This document shows positions 1 through 8,400 of a DNA stretch of 40,997 nt, in pieces; within the stretch, counting starts at the first letter, position 1; each line of letters begins with the position of its first letter. The notes under the pieces were generated by a model. It did no database searches. It saw only the letters and a program-made list of their open reading frames with translations, and was not told the DNA's origin. The DNA is taken from NCBI GenBank assembly GCA_902776935.1, contig CACYRS010000038.1, forward strand, positions 1 to 40,997, given 5' to 3'. Both the position numbers and the translations under genes were made by a program. Source of the stretch: an uncultured Prevotellaceae bacterium (GTDB taxonomy: Bacteria; Bacteroidota; Bacteroidia; Bacteroidales; Bacteroidaceae).

Positions 1-1379
1 TGGATATCCTGCGCAGTGCTGTTATAGACAAACAGGCTGTTTCTGACATAGATGTCGTGTACGCAGTTCAGACCTGTCAGTCCGCTGGCTTTGATGCCCG
101 TATTCGCCCCTCGGCAGACTATGCGGTCGATATGGATATCCTGGAAGTCGGGCGTCCATACCTTGTCCTCGGCAGAGAAACTGTCTACATAGGCGGGGTC
201 GAGAAACAGCTTCTTGGTATCGCCAGGCGCCTGATCGGCATAGTCGCAGTGGAAGACTATGGCCTCGTGGACAATGTCGGACATCATGATGTCGCTTATG
301 AACATCTGTTCCGTCTTGCCTCCGCGTCCGATGAAGCTCTTGAACCTCAGGCCTGTATCCGTCTGCGTGAAGGTGGAATGACGGCATACGATGCGCCGCA
401 TACCCGCCGCGATATTACTTCCCAGCACAAAGCCGCCGTGGGCATGACACACTTTGCAGGATTGTATGAGGAAGTCCTCGTTGCCACTGATGCGCCCCGC
501 TTCCGGACGGTCGCTCTTCAGGCAGATCCCGTCGTCGCCCACGTCGATGGTGGTGTTGACAAGGAGCACGCGGTGACAGTCGGTAAGGTCGATGCCGTCG
601 CCGTTCTGCACGTTCCATGGGCAGCGGACAGTGATGCCGTCGATGATCAGGTCTTCACAGTAGAAAGGGTGTATGTGGAAGCGCGGAGAGTTCTGGAAGG
701 TCGGTCCGCTCAGCAGCACACGACGGCAACTGGTAAGCTTCACAAGATCGTTTCTCATCTTCTCCTGTTTCTGTGGCGTCTCGGCAATATCAGGATAGCC
801 CGAGGTGAGCTGCCAGGCATACCACAGCAGTCCATCGTCGGTAACGTAGCCGCCCTTCTGCAGCAGAAGGTTCCACTCCACGTCGCTCATCTTGCTGCGC
901 TTGGCATAGTGCCAGCCGCCTCCATTGCCGTCGATGGTGCCCTTGCCGGTGATGGCGATGTCGTGGCAGCCGTCGGCAGAGATGCAGGGCATGCAGCGCC
1001 CGCGACTGTCGAGATGTCCTGTGTAGAGGCGTTTGTCGGGTGAGAAATAAATCAGGGCGTTTTGCTCCAGATGCAGGTCGATATTGCTCTTCAGTTCTAT
1101 GGGACCTGTCAGCCATACACCCTCGGGCACGACGAGCCGTCCGCCTCCCTGGCTCTCCAGAGCGGCTATGGCCCTGGCGAAGGCATCGGTACAGAGTGTC
1201 AGCCCGTTGCCCACAGCTCCGAAGTCTGTAAGGCAGACGCTACGGTCGGGGATTTGAGGTCCGGTTACTTGTTTCACATCGACGGGCAGGTCGGTATAGT
1301 AGCGGGTATAGTCTTCCGCAAGTGCGCAGGCTGCTGAAAGCAGCAAGGCATAGCAAACAGTGAATAATCTGGTCTTCAT
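1..1379 (-). CDS. Secreted GH28 polygalacturonase-family protein, 3' end cut by window edge
   Basis: 459 codons are visible and the frame is still open at the left edge, so the C-terminus is missing. The start at 1379 is followed by a signal peptide (MKTRLFTVCYALLLSAACA). The body reads as a right-handed beta-helix pectinase. GH28 signatures appear in order: NGDGID near residue 258, GDDGICLKS near 280, HAHGGFVLGS near 311 and RFKS near 344. The paired aspartates and the HGG and RFK elements match the family's catalytic and substrate-binding motifs. GH28 enzymes hydrolyse alpha-1,4-galacturonan or related pectin bonds; the exact substrate cannot be read here. The gene is divergent from the outer-membrane barrel gene at 1593. 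A long open frame on the opposite strand (57-1043) is a shadow. Confidence 0.88.
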   Translation of the reverse strand, partial: MKTRLFTVCYALLLSAACALAEDYTRYYTDLPVDVKQVTGPQIPDRSVCLTDFGAVGNGLTLCTDAFARAIAALESQGGGRLVVPEGVWLTGPIELKSNIDLHLEQNALIYFSPDKRLYTGHLDSRGRCMPCISADGCHDIAITGKGTIDGNGGGWHYAKRSKMSDVEWNLLLQKGGYVTDDGLLWYAWQLTSGYPDIAETPQKQEKMRNDLVKLTSCRRVLLSGPTFQNSPRFHIHPFYCEDLIIDGITVRCPWNVQNGDGIDLTDCHRVLLVNTTIDVGDDGICLKSDRPEAGRISGNEDFLIQSCKVCHAHGGFVLGSNIAAGMRRIVCRHSTFTQTDTGLRFKSFIGRGGKTEQMFISDIMMSDIVHEAIVFHCDYADQAPGDTKKLFLDPAYVDSFSAEDKVWTPDFQDIHIDRIVCRGANTGIKASGLTGLNCVHDIYVRNSLFVYNSTAQDI

Positions 1380-1406
1380 CATTTTGACATTATTGATTTT
1401 CTTTTG

Positions 1407-1414
1407 CAAAGATA
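1407..1414 (-). promoter_or_regulatory. Putative -7 box for the GH28 gene
   Basis: On the minus strand the bases read TATCTTTG, matching the Bacteroidota TAnnTTTG -7 element, 27 bases upstream of the GH28 start. No clear TTTG -33 box sits 19-21 bases further upstream, so this is a weaker call than the other promoters. Confidence 0.45.
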
Positions 1415-1494
1415 GACATTTTCCCAGAGAATCAGTCACTCTTACTGGTTAAAATTCGCGGATTTTTATAAAAACAAAAAAAAACAAATAAAAA

Positions 1495-1526
1495 TTTGGA
1501 TTATTAAGTGGAAATGTTTATCTTTG
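1495..1526 (+). promoter_or_regulatory. Bacteroidota sigma-ABfr-type promoter for the barrel gene
   Basis: TTTG at 1495-1498, a 20-base spacer and TATCTTTG at 1519-1526 match the Bacteroidota housekeeping consensus. Transcription would start near 1532, leaving a leader of about 60 bases before the start at 1593. The rest of the 1380-1592 gap is AT-rich and shows nothing else clear. Confidence 0.75.
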
Positions 1527-1592
1527 CAACCGATATATTAATGGATTATTAATCAAAATAATGTTTTTTACTAACTAATAAAAAGTATAGGT

Positions 1593-2174
1593 ATGAAAAA
1601 ATTAATGATGATTGCAGTGATGGCAGTAGTAGCCCTGACTGCAAATGCCCAAAACACTTTGCGTGACAATGGTTCATTTACTCTTCAGCCAAAGGTTGGT
1701 ATCGGCGTTGGTACGCTCGATGGCACATGGACCACAGCGGTAGGCGTTGACAGGAAATCACGTATAGGCTTCCTGGCTGGTGCTGAGGCAGAATACTATA
1801 CCAACGAGTGGCTCGGTATTGCCGCTGGTCTTAACTATGCACAGCAGGGATGGAAGCTCGAAGGTACTTATAAGCTCGACTATCTGAACATCCCCATTAC
1901 AGCTAATTTCTATGTACTTCAGGGTCTTGCTCTGAAGACTGGTGTACAGCTGGGATTCCTGCTGAGTGCTAAAGCAGAGAGTTTAAATATAAAGGACGCC
2001 TACGAGAGCGTCAACTTCTCAATCCCCATCGGTCTGTCTTATGAGTACGAAAACCTCGTTTTTGATGCACGTTACAACATAGGTGTTTCAACAGTCAACA
2101 AGAATAGTAACAGCGACAACAAGTATCACAGCGGTCTGGTACAGTTTACCATCGGATATAAGTTCCAGCTGTAA
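1593..2174 (+). CDS. Outer-membrane beta-barrel protein, PorT/OMP_b-brl type
   Basis: 193 residues with a clear signal peptide (MKKLMMIAVMAVVALTANAQ). The mature part is made of alternating amphipathic strands rich in Gly, Tyr and aromatics, for example GIGVGTLDGTW, GFLAGAEAEYYTNEWLGIAAGLNYAQ and the closing strand VQFTIGYKFQL. Short, regularly spaced strands ending at the C-terminus are typical of the small eight-stranded barrels annotated as porin family or PorT family in Bacteroidota. It probably sits in the outer membrane; ligand and role are unknown. The gene is monocistronic, with its own promoter at 1495 and a strong terminator at 2199. Confidence 0.8.
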   Translation: MKKLMMIAVMAVVALTANAQNTLRDNGSFTLQPKVGIGVGTLDGTWTTAVGVDRKSRIGFLAGAEAEYYTNEWLGIAAGLNYAQQGWKLEGTYKLDYLNIPITANFYVLQGLALKTGVQLGFLLSAKAESLNIKDAYESVNFSIPIGLSYEYENLVFDARYNIGVSTVNKNSNSDNKYHSGLVQFTIGYKFQL

Positions 2175-2198
2175 AATACATCTCTAGAACACTTTCAT

Positions 2199-2230
2199 AA
2201 GAGGGTGTGTCAAAATAGGCACACCCTCTT
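2199..2230. terminator. Bidirectional intrinsic terminator
   Basis: An 11-bp perfect stem pairs 2199-2209 (AAGAGGGTGTG) with 2220-2230 (CACACCCTCTT), with a 10-base loop and T-rich sequence after it. It lies between convergent genes and serves both the barrel gene and the pan/coa operon, whose last stop codon abuts it. Confidence 0.9.
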
Positions 2231-3418
2231 TTATTTGATTATTTCTGAATCACATAGTTCAGCCACGAAGGCATCGATAGCCTCCTCGGTGAAGTGCTGC
2301 ATCACCACCACGTGGGCCAGCTTGCCGCCGAAGCGTGGGTCCTCGTTCTGCGCCAACTGGTATTTGTGGGCCAGTTCAGGCGACGGGCATCGCATGAAGA
2401 CAGTGTTGCTGTATTCGTTGACCCATGCAGGATAGCCCACATTGTCGAGCTGCTGCTTCAGATAGACCGTCAGCTCCATGATGCGCTGGGCCTGACGCGT
2501 CCACCCTTCGGCTCCCACTTTCTGGAGCACCCACCAGAACTTAAGCGGCTGGATGGGGTCGCGCGAACAGTTGATCATGCGCATGTTCTTATTAAGATAT
2601 GGTACGTCGAAGTCTGACTGGTTGTCATATACCTCACGCGTGCAGATGAAGAGTCCGCACGGCGAGTCGATGCCGAAGAACTTATGACCGCTGACGGCTA
2701 TTGACTCAAAGCCCATCTTCTTGCTGCTCACCAGCTGGCGGTGCTCGGTAAACGGCAGGTAGCCGCCAAAGAGTGCCGCATCGACATGACGATAGACGGC
2801 TGGCAGTTCGGGATGACGGCGGAGCACGGCGTTCAGCGCAGGCATGTCGTCGATAGCCCCTTTGAAGGTAGAGCCACAGGCGTAGACCACGAGTGCCGGG
2901 CGCGATGTGTCAAGTGACTTTTCCAGCTCCTCGGGAATCATGCGTCCCATGGTGTCGCTCTTCACCAGTCGTGTCTCAAGGTTCTGCAGGTGAGCCAGTC
3001 GCATGTTCGAGTAGTGGGCCTCGTCGCTCACATAGAGTATGGGGGCCTGTCCCGTCGTGTGCTTCAGGTAGTTGGCACCGAAGTAGATGCCGTGATTGTT
3101 GCCGTCGGAGCCGCTATGGGTGATGAGACCCCATCGGTTGTCGTCGTCGAAATCGTAGAGCGGAGCGAAATACTCGATGACCTCGCGTTCGAAGACCTGC
3201 GACGACACCTCCCAGGGTGTGTCGGTAAACGGGTCGCCGGCATTATTCAGGTTCATGAGGTTGATGCCTGCAGCGTAGTACCACTCATAGAAGTCGCGCA
3301 GCGGCGATACCTCGTTAAAGGGGTAACCGAAATACTTTGGCAGCGTATCTCGCCATATCGTAGCCCATTCGTCCAGTTTGGGGTATCCAGAGGTGGGCGC
3401 TGTTTTTTCTTGTTTCAT
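2231..3418 (-). CDS. PLP-dependent group II decarboxylase, histidine-decarboxylase-like
   Basis: 395 residues, aspartate-aminotransferase fold. Visible group II decarboxylase elements are YVSDEAHYSN (the His that stacks on PLP), HVDAALFGGYLPF (Asp contacting the PLP nitrogen) and AVSGHKFFG (Schiff-base Lys). The arrangement and length resemble PLP-dependent histidine decarboxylases, but the substrate cannot be fixed from sequence; aspartate, glutamate or an aromatic amino acid remain possible. It is the last gene of the pan/coa operon, 14 bases after the DUF2520 gene. PanD already supplies beta-alanine by the pyruvoyl route, so a decarboxylase here is either a second source of a small amine or functionally unrelated. 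Confidence 0.75.
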   Translation of the reverse strand: MKQEKTAPTSGYPKLDEWATIWRDTLPKYFGYPFNEVSPLRDFYEWYYAAGINLMNLNNAGDPFTDTPWEVSSQVFEREVIEYFAPLYDFDDDNRWGLITHSGSDGNNHGIYFGANYLKHTTGQAPILYVSDEAHYSNMRLAHLQNLETRLVKSDTMGRMIPEELEKSLDTSRPALVVYACGSTFKGAIDDMPALNAVLRRHPELPAVYRHVDAALFGGYLPFTEHRQLVSSKKMGFESIAVSGHKFFGIDSPCGLFICTREVYDNQSDFDVPYLNKNMRMINCSRDPIQPLKFWWVLQKVGAEGWTRQAQRIMELTVYLKQQLDNVGYPAWVNEYSNTVFMRCPSPELAHKYQLAQNEDPRFGGKLAHVVVMQHFTEEAIDAFVAELCDSEIIK

Positions 3419-3432
3419 ATCTTCAAAAATTA

Positions 3433-4200
3433 TTAAATTACGTCGGCATGGATGCTTTCGGCCATGAGGCGGTAGATCTCACGGGTGCGATCATCGGGGA
3501 GCATTGACATCTGCATCTGCATGACAGACTCGTCGTAACGCACCATAGGACCTGTCTGGGCGTCTCTTGGCGACATGAAGGATACCTTCCTGGCTGTCTC
3601 GGCAATAAGCGGCAGGAAGAGACGGAAATCAATCTGTTCTGACTCGAGCACGCGTTCTGCCAGGCGATAACAGTGGTTGGTGAGGTTGCAGGCCAGCACG
3701 GCTGCGAGGTGCATCTTCTTACGTTTCACGGAATCGCAGTCTATCACATGGTCGGAGATGCTCTCTGCCAAGAGACGAATCTCACTAAGAGACTTCTCGT
3801 CTGAGGCCTCGATGAAACAGGGTATCTCTCGGAAATCCACCCGTCGGGTCTTGGAGAAGGTCTGCATGGGATAGAGCACACCATAACGAGAGGCATAGGA
3901 GCCAAGAACGCTCATAGGCACACTGCCGGCAGTATGAAGTATAAGAGCATTGGGATTACCCTGACTTACAGTCTGAGCCACCTCGGCGATGGCATCATCC
4001 TTGACAGAGATGATATATATGTCGGCATCGGGGCTGATGACGTTTATATCGGAGGTATGGGGGCAGTCGAGCTTATCAGCCAGACACTTGGCATGATCTG
4101 CTGTGCGGCTGAAGACCTGTACTATATGATGGCCGGCATCGTTGAGAGCCAGCGAGAGTTGGGTGGCCAAATTACCTGAGCCGATGATTACTATGTTCAT
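3433..4200 (-). CDS. Rossmann-like reductase with DUF2520 domain (candidate ketopantoate reductase)
   Basis: 255 residues. The N-terminus MNIVIIGSGNLATQLSLAL is an NAD(P)-binding Rossmann motif, followed by HTAGSVPMSVL and YPMQTFSK. The C-terminal half has KKMHLAAVLACNLTNHCYRLAE, the helix that in DUF2520 and 3-hydroxyacid-dehydrogenase-like proteins carries the conserved Lys/His/Asn. Its ATG overlaps the coaX stop codon (ATGA), so the two are translationally linked. The operon encodes PanB, PanC and PanD but no recognisable PanE, and this is its only pyridine-nucleotide reductase. I infer that it may reduce 2-dehydropantoate to pantoate. Alternatives are a pyrroline-5-carboxylate-reductase-like enzyme, or an unrelated role with IlvC doing the PanE step. 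Confidence 0.7.
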   Translation of the reverse strand: MNIVIIGSGNLATQLSLALNDAGHHIVQVFSRTADHAKCLADKLDCPHTSDINVISPDADIYIISVKDDAIAEVAQTVSQGNPNALILHTAGSVPMSVLGSYASRYGVLYPMQTFSKTRRVDFREIPCFIEASDEKSLSEIRLLAESISDHVIDCDSVKRKKMHLAAVLACNLTNHCYRLAERVLESEQIDFRLFLPLIAETARKVSFMSPRDAQTGPMVRYDESVMQMQMSMLPDDRTREIYRLMAESIHADVI

Positions 4201-4964
4201 TGGTGATGGGTTGCTTGGAAAAGTCCTTTCAGTAACAGATATTCATCGAGCACAATCTTATTGCTGCAGAAGGGCACGATGTTCTTGGCCATACCGCCAG
4301 TAGCGATGATATTTACTGATTCGGGAAGTGAAGCCTTCAGACGGTCGATAAGGCCGTCGATCATCGAGGCTGTGCCGTAGAGTATTCCGCTCTGCATACA
4401 CTCCAGGGTGTTGCGCCCTATGAGGTTCTGAGGCTTGCTGATACTTATGGAGGGTAACTGAGAGGCCCGTTGGCTCAAGGCGTTCAACGAAGTCTTCACA
4501 CCTGGGATGATAAGTCCGCCCTTGAAGATATTATTCTCATCGATGATGCCGAAGGTGGTGGCGGTGCCGAAATCGATGACAATGGCAGGAGCGCCATGAC
4601 ACCCGACGGCTCCGAGAGCATCAGCAAGACGGTCTTTGCCTAGCTGAGAGGGCGACTCGATATCGATGGTGATAAGACCCTTGGCATCATCGATACAGAA
4701 GAAATGTGGGTCGATGCCGGTAAGGTCGTTGATGGCCTGGGCCACATCATCGTCGACCTCAGGAACAACGGATGATATGGTTACACTCTCCACATCAGTC
4801 AGCTCCACACCGTATTTCCTCAGACCTTGTTTCAGCTCGTAGCGGAAGAAACTGACTGTCTCCTCCTTACGGGTCTTGAAACGCCAGTGGCTGGCGATGT
4901 TACCCTCATGGTCGGCCATGGCCACCACGATGGTAGAGTTGCCTATATCTATCAGGATATGCAT
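4197..4964 (-). CDS. coaX: Type III pantothenate kinase CoaX
   Basis: 255 residues, the usual length. Signature elements of the ASKHA-fold type III enzymes are present: DIGNST at residues 6-11 (phosphate loop), GKDRLADALGA, VIDFGTATTFGII, GGLIIPGV and ATGG near the C-terminus. It phosphorylates pantothenate to 4'-phosphopantothenate, the first committed CoA step; the type III class needs a monovalent cation and is not feedback-inhibited by CoA. It overlaps the coaBC 3' end by 13 bases and the DUF2520 start by 4. A second, unrelated pantothenate kinase (type II) lies at 35179. Confidence 0.95.
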   Translation of the reverse strand: MHILIDIGNSTIVVAMADHEGNIASHWRFKTRKEETVSFFRYELKQGLRKYGVELTDVESVTISSVVPEVDDDVAQAINDLTGIDPHFFCIDDAKGLITIDIESPSQLGKDRLADALGAVGCHGAPAIVIDFGTATTFGIIDENNIFKGGLIIPGVKTSLNALSQRASQLPSISISKPQNLIGRNTLECMQSGILYGTASMIDGLIDRLKASLPESVNIIATGGMAKNIVPFCSNKIVLDEYLLLKGLFQATHHQ

Positions 4965-6145
4965 AGGAAATCGAGTATGCGGTCGGCTGTCTCTTCCTTA
5001 GAACAAAGGGGCAGCTGCTCTGTGGTGTCGGAGGTGATAAGTGTAACTTTATTTGTATCTACTGCGAAGCCTGTCTTGTCGCTGGAGATAGAGTTGGCAC
5101 AGATTACGTCGGCATGTTTCTTGAGGAGCTTGGCACGGGAGTTAGCAATCAGATTCTCCGTCTCCATAGAGAATCCCACGAGCATCTGACCTTCACGCTT
5201 ATGCTCGCCGAGCCATCCGAGGATATCCTGTGTACGCTCAAGAGGGATGGTCATAGCGCCATCCTGCTTCTTCACCTTCTGTTCGGAATATTCAGCAGGA
5301 CGGTAGTCGGCCACGGCACTACACATTATTATAATATCGCTGTCAGCGCTGCGCTGGGTGACAGCATCAAACATATCCTGAGCACTCCTTACATCCACCT
5401 TCCTGATACCAGCGAAAGACTGGATGCTTACAGGTCCGGAAACGAGGGTGACCTCTGCCCCACGGAGCACTGCCATCTTGGCAATGGCATAACCCATCTT
5501 ACCTGAGGAGTGGTTGGTGATGAAGCGCACGGGGTCGATGGCTTCCTGGGTAGGACCAGCGGTGACAAGGATTCTCTTGCCTTTGAGGTCTTTGTCCTTG
5601 GCCAGATGCAGCAGGATATGCTCTAAGAGAGTCTCCTCTGACGGCATCTTACCGCTACCGGTATCGCCACAAGCCAGACGGCCTACGACAGGCTGGATGA
5701 TATGATAGCCGAAACGCTGGAGTTTCTGAAGATTATCCTGAAGGATAGCGTTCTCCCACATACCGGTGTTCATGGCCGGGGCGAAGAGCACTGGGGCTTT
5801 TGTGGCCATGATGGTAGTGGTGAGCATATCGTCGCAGATGCCGCCAGCCACCTTACCGATGACGTTGGCAGTACAGGGGGCTACCATGAAGAGGTCGCCT
5901 CGCTTGGCCAGCGAGACATGCTTGACATCGAAGCTGAAATTGCGGTCGAAGGTGTCTACGATGCACTTGTTGTTCGTCAGAGTCTCGAAGGTCATCGGGG
6001 TGATGAACTTCGTGGCGTTCTGAGTCATTATCACATGTACGTCGGCATTGAGCTTCACCAGCATAGATGCCAGATTGGCTATCTTATAGGCGGCAATGCT
6101 TCCCGTAACTCCTAATACTATCGTCTTTCCCGTAAGCATAGTCAC
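4952..6145 (-). CDS. coaBC: Bifunctional phosphopantothenoylcysteine decarboxylase / phosphopantothenate-cysteine ligase
   Basis: 397 residues in two domains. The CoaC flavoprotein half (about 1-190) shows [10 protein letters not shown], the active-site His in [19 protein letters not shown] and [13 protein letters not shown] with the catalytic Cys. The CoaB half (about 190-397) shows [33 protein letters not shown] and KVKKQ. It condenses phosphopantothenate with cysteine and decarboxylates the product to 4'-phosphopantetheine. Its start overlaps the panD stop by 4 bases and its end overlaps coaX, so the operon is tightly packed. Confidence 0.96.
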   Translation of the reverse strand: MTMLTGKTIVLGVTGSIAAYKIANLASMLVKLNADVHVIMTQNATKFITPMTFETLTNNKCIVDTFDRNFSFDVKHVSLAKRGDLFMVAPCTANVIGKVAGGICDDMLTTTIMATKAPVLFAPAMNTGMWENAILQDNLQKLQRFGYHIIQPVVGRLACGDTGSGKMPSEETLLEHILLHLAKDKDLKGKRILVTAGPTQEAIDPVRFITNHSSGKMGYAIAKMAVLRGAEVTLVSGPVSIQSFAGIRKVDVRSAQDMFDAVTQRSADSDIIIMCSAVADYRPAEYSEQKVKKQDGAMTIPLERTQDILGWLGEHKREGQMLVGFSMETENLIANSRAKLLKKHADVICANSISSDKTGFAVDTNKVTLITSDTTEQLPLCSKEETADRILDFLCIS

Positions 6146-6531
6146 TGTTCTACCAGCAGTCCGTGTTTCTCGTAATTGGCCTTGCGGACAATCTTATTCC
6201 CGTCGTCAACAAAGAGCACGGTGGGCTTGTGGGTCTTTGCCTCCTCAGGCGTCATCTGGGCATAAGCCATGATGATAACCTTGTCGCCCACGTTGACACA
6301 CTTTGCAGCAGCACCGTTAAGACAGATGATGCCGGAACCGGCCTCACCTGCGATGACGTAAGTCTCGAAGCGGCTACCATTGTCGATATCGGCGATAGCC
6401 ACCATCTCATATTCCATGATGCCCGACTCGGCAAGCAGGTTAGAATCGATAGTGATACTGCCCACATAGTCGAGGTCGGCCTGTGTCACTGTAGCACGGT
6501 GTATCTTTGCCTTCAGCAGAGTTAATTCCAT
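6142..6531 (-). CDS. panD: Aspartate 1-decarboxylase (pyruvoyl enzyme)
   Basis: 129 residues. The self-cleavage site YVGSITID is in the expected place near residue 25; Gly-Ser cleavage creates the pyruvoyl cofactor. The conserved [22 protein letters not shown] core is also present. It makes beta-alanine from aspartate for PanC. It is co-directional with panC (10-base gap) and overlaps coaBC. Confidence 0.96.
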   Translation of the reverse strand: MELTLLKAKIHRATVTQADLDYVGSITIDSNLLAESGIMEYEMVAIADIDNGSRFETYVIAGEAGSGIICLNGAAAKCVNVGDKVIIMAYAQMTPEEAKTHKPTVLFVDDGNKIVRKANYEKHGLLVEQ

Positions 6532-6541
6532 CTCCCTGGGA

Positions 6542-7387
6542 TTATATGTTTACAATGAAATTATCGATGAGACGTGTCTTTCCGATATACACCGCAATAG
6601 CCACGAGAGTCTCGCCCTCGATGGTGGCTGTGCGCTGGATGTTCTCGAAGTCAACTACCTCTACATAGTCGATACGTGCAAGTGGCTCAGTCTCAAGGTT
6701 CTCACGGATGATGTCGATAACCTTCTTGGCATCGCGCTCACCCTGCTGGATAGCCTCCTGACCCTTCTTCAGACTCTGTGAGAGGATAAGGGCCGCCTTA
6801 CGCTCCTCGGGGTTAAGATATGTGTTACGGCTCGACTTGGCAAGTCCGTCAGCCTCACGAACGATAGGACAAGGCACTATCTCCAATGGGAAGTTCAGGT
6901 CGCGCACGAAACGCTTCACCGTAGCCAGCTGCTGGGCATCCTTCTGTCCGAAGTATGCACGGTCAGGCTGAACAATATTAAAGAGTTTGCCCACAACGGT
7001 ACATACGCCACGGAAATGAACCGGACGCACGGCACCGCAGAGCAGTTCTGTAGTCTCTGTTGTGTCGATGAATGATGTAAAGTGACCAGGATACATCTCC
7101 TCGGGCTCGGGATTGAAGATAAGGTCTCCCCCAGCCTCTTCAACCTTCTGCATGTCGCGGTTAAGGTCACGTGGATAGGCCTCAAGGTCTTCATTGGGAC
7201 CGAACTGAATAGGATTGACAAACACAGAAACCACCGTGCGGTCGTTCTGGCTTGCAGACTTACTGATAAGGCTCTGATGCCCTTCGTGGAGGAATCCCAT
7301 CGTGGGGACAAGACCTACAGAGAGGCCTTCCCTCTTCCAGGAGGATACGATATCTCTTACTTCTTTTACTGTCTTTACTACCTTCAT
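6542..7387 (-). CDS. panC: Pantothenate synthetase
   Basis: 281 residues. The HIGH-type nucleotide motif is in [15 protein letters not shown] and the KMSKS-like loop in [28 protein letters not shown] and [10 protein letters not shown] are standard PanC substrate-binding segments. It joins pantoate and beta-alanine with ATP to give pantothenate. It lies 8 bases after panB and 10 before panD. Confidence 0.97.
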   Translation of the reverse strand: MKVVKTVKEVRDIVSSWKREGLSVGLVPTMGFLHEGHQSLISKSASQNDRTVVSVFVNPIQFGPNEDLEAYPRDLNRDMQKVEEAGGDLIFNPEPEEMYPGHFTSFIDTTETTELLCGAVRPVHFRGVCTVVGKLFNIVQPDRAYFGQKDAQQLATVKRFVRDLNFPLEIVPCPIVREADGLAKSSRNTYLNPEERKAALILSQSLKKGQEAIQQGERDAKKVIDIIRENLETEPLARIDYVEVVDFENIQRTATIEGETLVAIAVYIGKTRLIDNFIVNI

Positions 7388-7395
7388 ATCTTCTT

Positions 7396-8250
7396 CTAAC
7401 TTCTTCTAATTCCTTCAAACTCTGTCTCAAACAGCTCCTCCATCACCTCATCCTTGATAGCATACGTCTGACTCTCTGCAGGGAAGCTGCGCTGCTCGCA
7501 CTCCTGCTTGTACTGCTTGAATGCATCGAGCATGATGCTGTGCAGGTCGGCGTATTTCTTAACGAACTTAGGGATAAAGCCGTCGTTATAGCCTAACATG
7601 TCCTGATATACCAGCACCTGACCGTCGCAGCCGTTGCCGGCACCGATACCTATCGTGAGCGCCTTGCTCTGTACGGTAATCATCTTTGCAAGCGCTGCAG
7701 GCACACACTCCAAGGTGATGGCGAAAGCACCTGCCTCCTCCACTGCCTGAGCATCGTGGATTAGCTTCTTGGCCTGTTCCAGCGAACGGCCCTGTACCTT
7801 ATAGCCACCCATGGCGTTAACCGACTGAGGGGTCAGACCGATATGTGCAACCACAGGGATGCCTGCCTGAACGATCGCCTTGATACGGTCGGCATATTCC
7901 ACACCGCCCTCAAGCTTTACGGCCTGACAGTTGGTCTCCTTCATGATACGCCCTGCATTACGTACTGCATCCTCAACGGATGTCTGATACGACATAAAGG
8001 GCATGTCGATAACTACGAAAGCGTTTTTGGCACCCCGACATACAGCCTTGCCGTGATGTATCATATCGTCAACGGTGACAGCCAGTGTGTTTTCGTAACC
8101 TAACATGACGTTTCCAAGGGAATCGCCAACAAGAATCATGTCAATACCAGCTTCATCGATAGTCGAAGCGGTATGAAAATCATAGGCCGTAAGCATGCTC
8201 ACTGGGAGCTTTCCCTTACGGTCCAACAAGTCAAAAATTGATGTCCTCAT
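7396..8250 (-). CDS. panB: Ketopantoate hydroxymethyltransferase
   Basis: 284 residues from the start at 8250. Conserved segments are SMLTAYDFHTA, ILVGDSLGNVMLGY, VVIDMPFMSYQ, AVKLEGG and VAHIGLTPQSVNAMGGYKVQG, which cover the Mg2+ and ketopantoate sites. It makes ketopantoate from 2-oxoisovalerate and methylene-tetrahydrofolate. An in-frame ATG at 8316 would add 22 residues. I reject it because the promoter's -7 box (8287-8294) lies downstream of that codon, and the homologous N-terminus begins at MRTSIFDLL. It is the first gene of the pan/coa operon. Confidence 0.95.
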   Translation of the reverse strand: MRTSIFDLLDRKGKLPVSMLTAYDFHTASTIDEAGIDMILVGDSLGNVMLGYENTLAVTVDDMIHHGKAVCRGAKNAFVVIDMPFMSYQTSVEDAVRNAGRIMKETNCQAVKLEGGVEYADRIKAIVQAGIPVVAHIGLTPQSVNAMGGYKVQGRSLEQAKKLIHDAQAVEEAGAFAITLECVPAALAKMITVQSKALTIGIGAGNGCDGQVLVYQDMLGYNDGFIPKFVKKYADLHSIMLDAFKQYKQECEQRSFPAESQTYAIKDEVMEELFETEFEGIRRS

Positions 8251-8286
8251 TCTTATTAATGGTTGTACTACAATCTTTTCGGGGTG

Positions 8287-8317
8287 CAAAGGTACACTAT
8301 ATTTCCGAAACACCAAA
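8287..8317 (-). promoter_or_regulatory. Promoter of the pan/coa operon
   Basis: On the minus strand TTTG (8317-8314), a 19-base spacer and TACCTTTG (8294-8287) match the Bacteroidota consensus. The start site should be near 8280, giving a leader of about 30 bases before the panB ATG at 8250. This fixes the panB start. Confidence 0.85.
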
Positions 8318-8353
8318 GGAAAAAGGCAATAAATTGTATAAAAATAACAAAAA

Positions 8354-8378
8354 CGGGGCTCTCAGACTGAGAACCCCG
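8354..8378 (-). terminator. Intrinsic terminator of the glycogen operon
   Basis: CGGGG pairs with CCCCG and the inner TCTCA with TGAGA, with one C/A mismatch and a tiny loop. On the minus strand it is followed by a T-rich tract (8353-8341). It lies 22 bases after the GH57-like stop codon. Confidence 0.85.
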
Positions 8379-8400
8379 AATTTTTATACAAGTCTTTACG

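Noticed and set aside
57-1043. Long open frame (328 codons) on the plus strand
   Set aside because: It is antisense to the GH28 gene, which has a signal peptide and all family motifs. The plus-strand product has no recognisable domain.
8251-8316. Upstream in-frame start for panB adding 22 residues
   Set aside because: It would begin upstream of the promoter's -7 box, and the extension does not resemble PanB.
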